DNA of 54,211 bases from contig DATLZR010000019.1 in the NCBI GenBank assembly GCA_035573895.1, positions 1 to 54,211 on the forward strand, read 5' to 3'. Below the pieces are notes generated by a model. That model ran no database searches. It saw only the letters and a program-made list of their open reading frames with translations, and was not told the origin of the DNA. The DNA comes from Blastocatellia bacterium (lineage in GTDB: Bacteria > Acidobacteriota > Blastocatellia > HR10). Positions 1 through 7,591 of this stretch are shown here, piece by piece (position 1 is the first letter of the stretch; the number at the start of each line of letters is the position of its first letter). Made by a program: the position numbers and the translations under genes.

Positions 1-929
1 ACCCGCCGGGAACGATTTATATCCCTGCCACGCCGGCGACACCGGCGAAGCTGGAAAAGCTGGCGCGGGATCTTGGATTGAATTTTGACGCGACGACCGT
101 GCGTCCCTCGGGCGATGCTTTCCGCTTGCGACCGGTACGCATTGGATTGTGGGATCGCTACGGGGGCTCAATGCCCTCGGGCTGGGTGCGCTGGCTCCTC
201 GAACAGTTCGAGTTCCCCTTCACGGTCGTTTATCCGCCGACGCTCGACGCCGGGAATCTGGCGGAGAAATTTGACGTGCTGATCTTCGTCACTGGCGCGA
301 TTCCCGCCCGCGATTCCCGTGGAGGTGAAGGGTTCGGCAGCATGCCTGATCCACAAACCATCCCCGAAGAATATCGGGATCGTCTGGGGATGGTGACAGT
401 GGCACAAACGGTCCCTCAGCTTCGCCGATTCCTCTCCGAGGGCGGCACGATTCTCGTCATCGGCAGCTCGACCAGTCTGGGATATCACCTCGGTCTTCCC
501 ATCGCTAATGCTCTGGTCGAACGACTGGCTGACGGAACCGAACGGCCCCTGCCGCGAGAGAAGTTTTATATCCCCGGATCGCTGCTCCAGGTTCGCGTGG
601 ACACATCTAATCCGCTGGCCTACGGTATGAGCGAACGCCTCGACGTCTTCTTCGACAATAGCCCTGTGTTTCGGTTGAAACCGGAAGCGGCTCTCGGTGG
701 GGTGAAACCCGTCGCCTGGTTTGATACGGGGAGCCCGCTGCGCAGCGGCTGGGCGCTCGGCCAGAAATATCTTCAGGACGGCGTGGCCGTGATTGATGCA
801 ACGGTGGGCAAAGGCAAGCTCTTCCTCTTCGGCCCGGAGATCACGTTCCGGGGGCAGCCACACGCGAGTTTCAAATTCTTGTTCAACGGCATTTACTATG
901 GCCGTTCGGAGCGGGTCGCGCTCCCCTGA
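1..929 (+). CDS. M14-type zinc carboxypeptidase, C-terminal part (5' truncated by window)
   Basis: The reading frame is open from the first bases of the window, so about 308 C-terminal residues are present and the start lies outside. The visible part lacks the zinc-binding residues of the catalytic domain. It resembles the C-terminal alpha/beta, class-I-amidotransferase-like region that follows the M14 domain in many secreted Acidobacteriota carboxypeptidases: an RIGLWDRYGG-type strand-turn, a predicted Rossmann-like core, and a late GKGKLFLFGPEITFRGQ segment. The product would be an exported peptidase, but the family call rests on this tail only. It ends in TGA at 927-929 and is followed by a long non-coding stretch. 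Another secreted hydrolase carrying the same tail cannot be excluded. Confidence 0.6.
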   Translation, partial: PPGTIYIPATPATPAKLEKLARDLGLNFDATTVRPSGDAFRLRPVRIGLWDRYGGSMPSGWVRWLLEQFEFPFTVVYPPTLDAGNLAEKFDVLIFVTGAIPARDSRGGEGFGSMPDPQTIPEEYRDRLGMVTVAQTVPQLRRFLSEGGTILVIGSSTSLGYHLGLPIANALVERLADGTERPLPREKFYIPGSLLQVRVDTSNPLAYGMSERLDVFFDNSPVFRLKPEAALGGVKPVAWFDTGSPLRSGWALGQKYLQDGVAVIDATVGKGKLFLFGPEITFRGQPHASFKFLFNGIYYGRSERVALP

Positions 930-1004
930 CGCTGTCTTCAGGCTTGCCGATCGGCCGCAGGGAAATGGTCAGAATGCGCTTCGGGGAAATCGGTCATCGG
1001 AGCG

Positions 1005-1041
1005 AAAAAATGGGGCCACAGCCCTCGAAGGGGTGGCCCCA
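1005..1041 (-). terminator. Intrinsic terminator on minus strand, downstream of nrdR
   Basis: A perfect 9-bp stem (TGGGGCCAC with GTGGCCCCA, 1011-1041) encloses a 13-nt loop. On the minus strand it is followed directly by six T (1005-1010 are A on plus). This is the classic Rho-independent arrangement and would end the UPF0104-nrdR transcript about 365 nt past the nrdR stop codon. On the plus strand there is no T run, so it would not stop the peptidase transcript. Confidence 0.75.
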
Positions 1042-1099
1042 GTAGCCCGGCATTACGCGCCTGGAGGAGCCGCCGACGGCACGATTGGCCTCGAAGGGC

Positions 1100-1195
1100 G
1101 AAATGAAAGGGGCTCATGCCCTTTCAGGGCTTAAGGTCGAGGGCGTTCTCCCGTTCTTAAAGGTCGCCCCAGGCTCTTATATCCTGCCCCCTTCA
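1100..1195. repeat. Degenerate CCCTTTCAGGGCTT-type dispersed repeat
   Basis: This segment contains GAAAGGG-loop-CCCTTTC, then CAGGGCTTAAGG, and 50 nt later CCCCAGGCT followed by TATATCCTG and CCCCCTT. That order (CCCTTTCAGGGCTT ... CCCAGGCT ... TAT) resembles a high-copy intergenic repeat I know from several Gram-negative phyla. Only one, decayed, copy is in the window, so its identity as a repeat is recalled rather than shown here. The rest of the gap 930-1404 holds no convincing gene. Confidence 0.4.
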
Positions 1196-1404
1196 CGTTT
1201 TCCCTTCGACGTTCACTTGCGCCGAACGATCACTCGGAGATCACGTTACTCTGGCGAAATTCCATTTCGAGAAGCGGGGAGCGGGCCGACGGCAAGTGGG
1301 AGAGACCCTGCGGCGTCAAGACTTCCAGCATGAGTGGATCCCGACAGCCCGTTTGTGTGGGCCGGACGGGCGAGGAGTTTTGGTTCATTCCCGTGGAGGG
1401 GGTG

Positions 1405-1890
1405 TTAGCGTCCGGTGCGACGGGTGGATTTCGGCTCCTTCTTTTTCACCAGCCGTTTCAATTCCTGCATGAATTCCGAGACATCCTGAAATTCGAGGTA
1501 AACCGAGGCGAACCGCACATAGGCCACTTTGTCGAGTTCTTTTAATCGGCGCATGATCAGCTCGCCGATCTTTTGCGTTGGGCGTTCTCGGTCGGGCGAG
1601 CTGCGCACGTAGGCATCAACGGCGTCAACAATCCCCTCGATCTTGGCCATGGGGATAGGACGTTTCTCACAGGCTTTCATGATGCCGGCCAGGACCTTTT
1701 GCCGATCAAAGGGCTCCCGCCGTCCGTCCTTCTTGATGACCATGTAGGGGACCTCGTCAATCCGTTCGTAGCTGGTGAAGCGACGACCGCACTTGAGGCA
1801 TTCTCGTCGCCGACGGATCGAATCCCCTTCCCGCGATTCGCGGGAATCCACCACCTTATCCTCGAAGTATCCACAGAAGGGGCATTTCAT
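1405..1890 (-). CDS. nrdR: Transcriptional repressor NrdR
   Basis: NrdR is the ATP/dATP-sensing repressor of ribonucleotide reductase genes. The 161-aa product is full length. It opens with the hallmark zinc ribbon MKCPFC...CLKCGRRFTSYER (about residues 1-46), followed by an ATP-cone domain (VIKKDGRREPFDRQKVLAGI, then a GELIMRRL...DKVAYVRFASVY segment near residues 100-135). I chose the ATG at 1890 because family members start MKCPFC and a GGTGGAG Shine-Dalgarno sits 8 nt upstream; a GTG at 1899 would add three residues and lies on top of that site. It is downstream of the UPF0104 gene with only 28 nt between, so probably co-transcribed. The C-terminus is basic (KKKEPKSTRRTGR). Confidence 0.96.
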   Translation of the reverse strand: MKCPFCGYFEDKVVDSRESREGDSIRRRRECLKCGRRFTSYERIDEVPYMVIKKDGRREPFDRQKVLAGIMKACEKRPIPMAKIEGIVDAVDAYVRSSPDRERPTQKIGELIMRRLKELDKVAYVRFASVYLEFQDVSEFMQELKRLVKKKEPKSTRRTGR

Positions 1891-1918
1891 AAGCTTCACT
1901 CCACCGTACTACACTCGG

Positions 1919-3010
1919 CTAAACGCAGGGGGTGACATCCTGATGAGCCGGTTGATCGGCCCTCTTTGCCATCCTCACTGTTCTCCTTGACTCCGGGACG
2001 TGGAATTCGCTCTCGACCAGGCGACGGAGTTTCCCCAGCGAGAGTCTATCGCGGATGAGGAAGTAGGGCCCAAAGAGCACGGCCGTTCCAAAACTGACGA
2101 TATGAAGCATGATGGCCACGCTCGCCGCCAGATTCTTTTCCACTCCGACCAGCATGAGCCCGGCCATCGTCGTGGTATGAAAGGCTCCGGCGGAGCCGCC
2201 GGGCGTCGGCACCAGTGATCCGATCATGGCAAATCCCAGGACGAACAGGATGGACCCGAGCGATAGGTTCAGGCCAAACGCCAGACCCACGCAAAAGAAG
2301 CTGATCACGACCAATCCCCAGACAAGCAACGTGTAACCGAGCGTCACGGCCAGCCCCCGGAGGTCGTGCAAGACATACAATCCTTCGGCCAGATGGCCGA
2401 GAAGGTGGAGAAGGATGACGCGAAGGGATGTCGGCAGCCACCCCACGTGCTCTTCGACAAAGGTGAGAACTCCAGGGGCGTGACGACGAAACATCGAGAG
2501 ACCCCACACTCCTCCCAGCGCAACCAACAACAGGATCGAGCCCGTGGTTTTCAAAGCTTGCCAGGAGTGGAAGTCCGCTGTTTGGGGTTCTGACCAGGCC
2601 GTCAGATCCAGGGCGAAGATCACACCAACGGTCACCATATCATAGAGGCGTTCGACCAGAAGCGTGGCGACGCTGGCACTTGGGCGAATGTGCTCACGCA
2701 GACTGAGGATCACGGGACGTACGGCTTCGCCGACGCGACCCACGAGAAAGATGGCAGAATATCCGACGACATTAGCGGCGAAGAGATTTCTCACCGAGGC
2801 CGTTCCGATGGGAGCCAGAAATACCCGCCACCGGAGGGATCTCACCAGGTAGGTGAGAGCGATCGGGCACATCGCCACCAGAATCAGACCGACATTCATC
2901 TGGCCAAAACTGTCCCGCACGGCCTGCCACTCCAGCCGATGGAGAAACCATGCGCTGAGGACGAGGGCGATGGCCAGCCAGATCAAGAATTTCACCGTCG
3001 TCCGACTCAT
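1919..3010 (-). CDS. UPF0104 / lysylphosphatidylglycerol-synthase-like flippase-domain membrane protein
   Basis: A 363-aa polytopic inner-membrane protein with about eight hydrophobic segments, starting at FLIWLAIALVLSAWFL. It has the layout of the UPF0104/LPG synthase TM family (AglD/MprF N-terminal half): a conserved RSLRWRVFL loop near residue 60, GRVGEAVRPVILS and LLVERLYDMVTV segments, and PTPGGSAGAFHTTTMAGL near residue 270. These proteins are implicated in moving or modifying lipids; no catalytic domain is fused here, so the substrate is unknown. The start ATG has a GGAGCAGG-like site about 10 nt upstream. It precedes nrdR on the same strand. The C-terminal tail is hydrophilic. Confidence 0.85.
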   Translation of the reverse strand: MSRTTVKFLIWLAIALVLSAWFLHRLEWQAVRDSFGQMNVGLILVAMCPIALTYLVRSLRWRVFLAPIGTASVRNLFAANVVGYSAIFLVGRVGEAVRPVILSLREHIRPSASVATLLVERLYDMVTVGVIFALDLTAWSEPQTADFHSWQALKTTGSILLLVALGGVWGLSMFRRHAPGVLTFVEEHVGWLPTSLRVILLHLLGHLAEGLYVLHDLRGLAVTLGYTLLVWGLVVISFFCVGLAFGLNLSLGSILFVLGFAMIGSLVPTPGGSAGAFHTTTMAGLMLVGVEKNLAASVAIMLHIVSFGTAVLFGPYFLIRDRLSLGKLRRLVESEFHVPESRRTVRMAKRADQPAHQDVTPCV

Positions 3011-3130
3011 CGGTCACGATCCTGCTCCCGGCACATTATCGGCTCCCCCCGTGATGTATGGTTGCGTCAGGGGTGCGCGGACGCTAAGGCTAGCCGAAGG
3101 CAAAGCCTAAGGTCAAGACAGACACCCTTG

Positions 3131-3159
3131 TTGACAGTCCTGAGGGAAATGCGTAAGAT
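3131..3159 (+). promoter_or_regulatory. Sigma-70-type promoter of himA-merR-tRNA-Pro
   Basis: TTGACA (3131-3136), a 17-nt spacer and TAAGAT (3154-3159). The -35 is consensus and the -10 matches 4 of 6. The expected start of transcription is near 3166, about 20 nt before the himA ATG. It points into the three-gene block himA, merR, tRNA-Pro. Confidence 0.65.
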
Positions 3160-3187
3160 AGGACGCCGAAGACGGGGATGAAGGAGC

Positions 3188-3442
3188 ATGACCAAGGCCG
3201 ATCTAGCACGCGCTGTTTATCATCGTCATGGGGGACTGTCGGCCCGTGAGGCAACGGCAACGGTGGATTTGATCCTGGACATCATCAAACGACGGCTCGC
3301 CGACGGTCATAAGGTATGTCTCGGTCGGCTGGGAGTTATGGAGGTAGTTGAACGCCGGTCGCGTCGGGGTCGTCGCCCCGCGCCTGGCAAAAAACCGATG
3401 ACGCGAATCTTGCTTTATCGCCCGGCGCGGGCGCTGCGCTGA
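3188..3442 (+). CDS. HU/IHF-family DNA-binding protein (IHF-alpha-like)
   Basis: An 84-aa nucleoid protein of the HU/IHF family, which dimerises and bends DNA. The N-terminal helices MTKADLARAVYHRHGGLSAR and the dimer core (ATVDLILDIIKRRLADGHKVCLGRLGVMEV) are clear. The beta arm is present with RRGRRPAPGKKPM in place of the usual RxGRNPxTGE, so the intercalating proline is retained. It lies directly before a MerR regulator and tRNA-Pro, an order that I recall for IHF-alpha genes in several proteobacterial and acidobacterial genomes. AAGGAG lies immediately upstream of the ATG. Whether the partner is itself or another subunit cannot be told from here. Confidence 0.85.
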   Translation: MTKADLARAVYHRHGGLSAREATATVDLILDIIKRRLADGHKVCLGRLGVMEVVERRSRRGRRPAPGKKPMTRILLYRPARALR

Positions 3443-3482
3443 TGCCTCGTGCCGGGGATCGTTTCATCGGGAGACGACGACC

Positions 3483-3914
3483 ATGCAGCAACCGCTTACG
3501 GCCATACCGGATAAGCTGTATTTCAAAATCGGCGAGGTCTGCCAGATCACGGGAATTCAACCCCATGTGCTCCGCTACTGGGAGACGGAGTTCCCTCAAC
3601 TCGCTCCCGAGAAGAACCGCTCGGGACAGCGTGTGTACAAGCGTCGTGACATCGAAATCGTCCTCAAGATCAAGAAACTGCTCTACGAGGAGAAGTTCAC
3701 CATCGCCGGAGCCAAACGCCGTCTGGCCGCTGAAACCCGCTTCAAAGTCGTCTCGTCCGATACGTCCAACGACACCCTCGATGCATCCGCTCCGTCTGAG
3801 ATCGAGCCTCCCTCTCGAAGCCTCGAAGCCCTGAGCCAGATTCGACGCGGCCTGGAAGAGTTGTTGGCAATGCTGCGGGACAATGATATAATCACGTCCC
3901 GAACGAAGAGATGA
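3483..3914 (+). CDS. MerR-family transcriptional regulator
   Basis: A 143-aa regulator whose N-terminal 70 residues form a MerR winged helix: KLYFKIGEVCQITGIQPHVLRYWETEFPQLAPEKNRSGQRVYKRRDIEIVLKIKKLLYEEKFTIAGAKRRL. The HVLRYWETEFP variant is the one found in the IHF-linked MerR proteins. The C-terminal half is short, acidic and helical with no cysteine pair, so a metal-sensing role is unlikely and the effector is unknown. The Shine-Dalgarno GGGAG is 6 nt before the ATG. It lies 40 nt after the IHF-like gene and 8 nt before tRNA-Pro, so all three are likely transcribed together. Confidence 0.9.
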   Translation: MQQPLTAIPDKLYFKIGEVCQITGIQPHVLRYWETEFPQLAPEKNRSGQRVYKRRDIEIVLKIKKLLYEEKFTIAGAKRRLAAETRFKVVSSDTSNDTLDASAPSEIEPPSRSLEALSQIRRGLEELLAMLRDNDIITSRTKR

Positions 3915-3922
3915 CGAAGGGT

Positions 3923-4000
3923 CGGGACGTGGCGCAGCCTGGTTAGCGCGCTTGCTTGGGGTGCAAGAGGTCGCTGGTTCAAATCCAGTCGTCCCGACCA
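3923..4000 (+). tRNA. tRNA-Pro (anticodon GGG)
   Basis: The cloverleaf can be read by eye: acceptor CGGGACG pairs with CGTCCCG, the D arm holds GGTTAGCGC, the anticodon stem CTTGC/GCAAG encloses TTGGGGT (anticodon GGG at positions 34-36), and the T arm is CTGG-TTCAAAT-CCAG. CCA is encoded at 3998-4000. It starts 8 nt after the merR stop codon. Confidence 0.95.
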
Positions 4001-5260
4001 CTCTCCCGTAAATTGCCACGGATACACACAGAGGAGCACGATTCGAGGAATTCCCGGCGAGAGAATCGTCTGATCTGACGGAAGTTAGCGCCCACCCCCG
4101 GGTTTTGCCCTCCTGCCCCGTCTCTTTTGCCCGTTGCCTTGGCCATTTTGCACAAAAATCTTCCCACCCGCTCAACCCTCACGCCACCTGATCACTTTCC
4201 ACTTCACCGGGATTTCCTGCCACTCCGTGGTCCGTGTTCATCCGTGGTGAGATTTTTCATAGCCCCTCCCCATGAGCAATTCCCGGGACCAACCAGGATG
4301 TCTCACACGAGAGCGAAGTCAGCTCAGAGCGTCGAAGGCACACCTTGCCTTCCCCAAAAGGCACGTGATAGCATTCGACCGGTTTCAAGGCGGTGAGGGA
4401 TCACCCCCTGTGCGGTAACAGGTGGTGAGAGGGAGAGCGTTTCGGTAATGAATCAGGGGCCAGGTGGGTCACTGTTTCGCTCCGCCGGCAGAGCACGGCT
4501 TCGCCTCAGGGCGCTCGGCCCACCCGTCCCTAATCTCACAGTGGTCCCCGGCATGGGTCAAACTGAGGGGACGTCCACTTCCGGCATGCTTCTCACAGGC
4601 CAAGCCAAGCAGGCTAAGATGGCTGCGCTCATAGAGATTTTCGGGAGAGTTATTCATGGAGTACGGGCTTCTACCCTGAAATCGTGAAAATCAGAATCGC
4701 CCACGGATGAAACGTGAGGGAATTTTTCAAAGAAGGCTCTATGGCGATTCCGGTTCTCGTCGAAGGCAAGCGAAGGTGGAGGCGGTCAACCGCCTGGAGG
4801 CAGCACCGGCGCAGTTGCTTCCTGAAACCCCTGCTACTATGAGGAATGTCAGGGCATCATGGCCCACAGCAGCTATGGCCGTACTTTATTGGGGTGGGAG
4901 TACCGTGAAGACCAAAGTGCACAAGGTGCGATACCTGGCCTGGCGCACAGAAGCAGGTGTCATTGCTGAACGGCATGCTCGAAGCCACGCCCGGCATCAG
5001 GTACTTCGATCTGGTAGACGCATAAGCTATGTGCATCATCGGTGGAAAGGAGTGATGGCTGCCAAGCACGCCAAAACCGACAGAAAGAAGAAAGGCATCG
5101 CCGGTAGATTCGTGGATCTCCCGTGCGGTGGCTGACCTACGCTCGTTTTCGCCGATCGTGTATTTGGCGGGTTCAGGCGAAGTCAGGAGTTAACGGGTTC
5201 TTGAGGCCGAGCGCGATGGCCCATAACGCTGCTAGATTCGCAAGAAAGAGGAGGATAATT
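4001..5260. other. Gene-poor stretch with repeat remnants and a possible decayed gene
   Basis: No convincing intact gene was seen in 1.26 kb. There are fragments of the CCACGGAT/ACACAGAGG and GTCCGTGTTCATCCGTGG type (near 4015 and 4230), which are common intergenic repeat phrases, and a GGTGGG...CCCACC inverted pair around 4460-4525. Between about 4880 and 5027 two plus frames each look partly protein-like: GGSTVKTKVHKVRYLAW in one, then NGMLEATPGIRYFDLVDA ending in TAA in another, suggesting a frameshifted remnant. A 26-codon frame at 5055-5135 (MAAKHAKTDRKKKGIAGRF...) has AAAGGAG just upstream but no recognised relatives. Confidence 0.4.
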
Positions 5261-5575
5261 ATGCAATTTGTCGTGATCGCCCACCATACACCGAACTTGT
5301 GTCCAACCTCAAACGCCAAGATCCGGGGACTGCTCAAAGAGAGTGCGAAAGAGATTCCCCACCTGGCCCAACGGCTTGGGATCACAATCATCAGCTTGAA
5401 CGTCTGCGGACCTGAGCACCAGGTCCTTGCCGTGATCGAGTCGCCAGATGTTGAAAGAGTCCACCAGTTTATCATGGGGGCGCGCCTCGTTCAGTGGAAT
5501 ACTATCAATGTCCATGCAACCTGGAGCCTGGAGGAAACACTGGCAAGGGCTGATGCCTTGCCGCCCATCTTTTGA
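5261..5575 (+). CDS. Small conserved-looking protein, possible dimeric alpha/beta-barrel fold
   Basis: A 104-aa soluble protein of unknown function. The start ATG at 5261 has a strong AGAGGAGG site 6 nt upstream, better than any earlier start. The pattern MQFVVIAHHTP, an amphipathic helix (GLLKESAKEIPHLAQRLG), two strands (ITIISLNVCGPEHQVLAVIES), a second helix and a final strand (NTINVHATWS) is beta-alpha-beta-beta-alpha-beta, the ferredoxin-like layout of dimeric alpha/beta barrels such as DUF3303-type proteins. A CPTSN motif near residue 13 carries one of two cysteines. It stands alone between the gene-poor stretch and a hairpin repeat. The fold is inferred; no function is assigned. Confidence 0.6.
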   Translation: MQFVVIAHHTPNLCPTSNAKIRGLLKESAKEIPHLAQRLGITIISLNVCGPEHQVLAVIESPDVERVHQFIMGARLVQWNTINVHATWSLEETLARADALPPIF

Positions 5576-5800
5576 GCTTCTTGGGCGAAAAGTTCGTGGG
5601 AACACAAAGCAAAAGCGGCGCTCCCGAAATTTCCTGCTGCGGAGTTCACAGGGTGGAAACAGGTGCTCGACGCGCTTCGTGCAACGTCATCAGGGTGTAT
5701 CTCAATGGCCCGAGGTTGACGAAGAAATGGAAAAGTACCAAGGGATGTCCATCGGGCGGAGATCTTCGCAACAGGTTGGCGTGCTTCGCGCGCTCTTTTT

Positions 5801-5920
5801 CACAAGCGTCGCCCATGTGCTCATGCACGAGAAACGAAAATGCATTTGCCAGCGGATGGAAGGTGCCGACTGATGAGTGATCCGTTGGAACCTTTCATCC
5901 GCTGGGAGATTATTTTTCAC
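5801..5920 (-). repeat. Dispersed hairpin repeat, copy 1
   Basis: Read on the minus strand this matches copy 2 (13420-13545) over about 120 nt: AAAATAATCTCCCA, then a 57-nt hairpin whose arms CCAGCGGATG and CATCCGCTGG (5896-5905 and 5849-5858 on plus) pair perfectly, then GGCAAATGC and CATGAGCACATGGGCGA. Both stem arms differ from copy 2 in step (AGC/GCT here), which keeps the stem. It ends 15 nt before the next gene. Confidence 0.8.
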
Positions 5921-5934
5921 GGGAGACAATCGGC

Positions 5935-6363
5935 ATGAACTGGAAACTGATCGTTTCGCTGAGCGGGTTAGGCGTTCTCATGGGAGGCGCGTCCGTGTTG
6001 GGTTTAACGAGGGGATCCGAAGGTGTACTGTGGCTGGTCTTCGCGGCGCTTGCTACGGTAGTGATCGTCAGGAAGGCGCAGACGCGCCCGTTGCTCCACG
6101 GGTTCTTCGTGGGATTGATTGGAGGCGGCCTCGCTCCGGTCGTGCAGTTTCTCTTCTTCTCGACTTACCTGGCCAGTAATCCCGAGGTCGCCGAGCAATT
6201 CTCCCGCGTGCCAAGCGGCCTGGGCGCGCGATATTTTGTCCTCGTTCTCGCGCCCGTCATCGGATTGGTGAGTGGAGTAGCGCTCGGTCTGATTTGTTGG
6301 TTGGGCGCACGGCTGGTGGTGAGACGGAAAGGTCCTGCCGCAGGGGATGCGATAAGCGGTTGA
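5935..6363 (+). CDS. Small four-helix membrane protein of unknown function
   Basis: A 142-aa protein with four predicted membrane segments: about residues 4-22 (IVSLSGLGVLMGGASVLGL), 29-46, 53-75 (GFFVGLIGGGLAPVVQFLFF) and 97-125 (YFVLVLAPVIGLVSGVALGLICWLGARL). The charged RKAQTRP loop and the RRKG tail suggest an inside C-terminus. I do not recognise the family. The ATG has CGGGAG 9 nt upstream. The gene begins right after copy 1 of the hairpin repeat, so the repeat may lie in its 5' leader. No neighbour suggests a role. Confidence 0.6.
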   Translation: MNWKLIVSLSGLGVLMGGASVLGLTRGSEGVLWLVFAALATVVIVRKAQTRPLLHGFFVGLIGGGLAPVVQFLFFSTYLASNPEVAEQFSRVPSGLGARYFVLVLAPVIGLVSGVALGLICWLGARLVVRRKGPAAGDAISG

Positions 6364-6537
6364 CTCATATGGTCATGCGAAACTTGAGTTCCCTGTGAAC
6401 TCTCACCGATCAGACCTGGAGTTGGTCTCCTGGCCCTGCTGCCCGGCGTGCGCGTTCGGTTCGGTCGGTGGGTCGAGATGCTGGCACAGCCGAGACGGTT
6501 TCTGCTTCACGCTCGGCCATGCGTCAGTTCGGGTGGC

Positions 6538-6566
6538 TTGTCTTGGGGGAAGAGAGGGAGTAAGAT
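6538..6566 (+). promoter_or_regulatory. Probable promoter of the Uma2 gene
   Basis: TTGTCT (6538-6543), 17-nt spacer, TAAGAT (6561-6566). The -10 is the same as in the himA promoter. Transcription would begin near 6573, about 24 nt before the ATG. Confidence 0.5.
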
Positions 6567-6596
6567 AGGCGCTGTTACGGGCAGAAGCTAGCGAGT

Positions 6597-7385
6597 ATGG
6601 CTGAAATGACTGCACCAGAAATGCCGATGGCCGAGATCGAATGGCCTCCGACGGAAGATGAGCTTCCCTGCGACGATGGGATCCCGATGGAGACGCAACG
6701 CCACGTGCTGCAACTGGACTTGTTGATGGATCCGCTGCTTCTGTATTGGGCCGAGCGGCAGGACGTTTTCGTGGGGGGCAATATGTTCATGTATTTCAGT
6801 TTGGAGCAGGTGCGGCGGCAGGATTTTCGGGGGCCCGACTTTTTCATCGTTTTGGGGGTGCCCAAGAGAGAGCGCAAAAGCTGGGTGGTGTGGCAGGAAG
6901 GGAAGGGACCGGATGTGGTGATCGAGCTTCTGTCCGAGAGTACGGCGGCCCGGGACAAAGGGGAGAAGAAGCAGATTTACCAGGATCGTCTGCGGGTGCC
7001 GGAGTATTTCTGGTACGATCCGTTCAGTGGCGAGTGGGCGGGGTTTGCCCTGCGAGAAGGGGTCTATGAGCCGATTGAACCGGATGCACAGGATCGGCTG
7101 ATCAGCCAGCAGGTGAAGCTGGCGCTGGTGCGGTGGGAGGGAACATACAAAGATGTTCCGGCACGATGGCTGCGCTGGGCGACGTTAGAGGGAGAACTGC
7201 TGCCCACACCCCAAGAGCTGGCAGCGCAGCAACAACAGCGGGCCGAAGAGGCCGAGCAGCAAGCCGCGGAGGCACGTCGGCAGGCCGAAGAGGCACGTCG
7301 GCAGGCCGAAGAAGCGGCGCGGCGTGCTGCCGAACTCGAAGCCCTGCTCCGTCGCTACCGTGAGCGCTTTGGCGAACTCTCCTGA
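6597..7385 (+). CDS. Uma2-family (DUF820) restriction-endonuclease-fold protein with coiled-coil tail
   Basis: A 262-aa protein. Residues about 15-185 form the Uma2 domain, a PD-(D/E)XK nuclease fold: GPDFFIVLGV near residue 80, GPDVVIELLSESTAARDKGEKK near 103-124 (the E..LSES...D...K signature) and YWYD-type strands near 135. Uma2 proteins are abundant in Cyanobacteria and Chloroflexi; their biological role is unsettled. Residues about 205-255 are a long Glu/Arg/Ala coiled coil made of near-identical AEEARRQ repeats, with matching 18-nt direct repeats in the DNA (about 7262-7310), prone to slippage. It has no toxin or methylase partner nearby. The ATG is preceded by a weak GCGAG site. Confidence 0.88.
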   Translation: MAEMTAPEMPMAEIEWPPTEDELPCDDGIPMETQRHVLQLDLLMDPLLLYWAERQDVFVGGNMFMYFSLEQVRRQDFRGPDFFIVLGVPKRERKSWVVWQEGKGPDVVIELLSESTAARDKGEKKQIYQDRLRVPEYFWYDPFSGEWAGFALREGVYEPIEPDAQDRLISQQVKLALVRWEGTYKDVPARWLRWATLEGELLPTPQELAAQQQQRAEEAEQQAAEARRQAEEARRQAEEAARRAAELEALLRRYRERFGELS

Positions 7386-7418
7386 AAGGATACAGTTCCC
7401 CTGGTTGCATCAGGTAGA

Positions 7419-7432
7419 CCGGGAACCCGGTT
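7419..7432. repeat. Short perfect palindrome between the Uma2 and GH57 genes
   Basis: ACCGGGAACCCGGT is a 6-bp inverted repeat around AA. The loop is too tight for a good RNA hairpin and there is no T run, so a protein-binding site or extruded repeat remnant is as likely as a terminator. The rest of 7386-7591 holds no gene. A weak TTGCGG-17-TACTTT promoter for the GH57 gene lies near 7530-7560. Confidence 0.3.
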
Positions 7433-7591
7433 CTTCAAAATCAGTCCTGGAAACACAATCACCCTGGGAAACGAAAGGATCTCCTGATCTCGTCTTCCGG
7501 GCCTCATTTCAGGCGCCGTCCTCAAGTGATTGCGGAATCGGGCCATTGGTGTTACTTTTTAGCCGTGGATAGCTCGATGAGGTAATGACCC

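Noticed and set aside
168-863. Long open frame on the minus strand opposite the M14-type gene
   Set aside because: Shadow frame; the plus frame continues upstream and has protein-like hydrophobic spacing, the minus frame does not.
7262-7310. Direct repeats as a CRISPR-like array
   Set aside because: They are 18-nt codon repeats in frame within the Uma2 coiled coil, without spacers.
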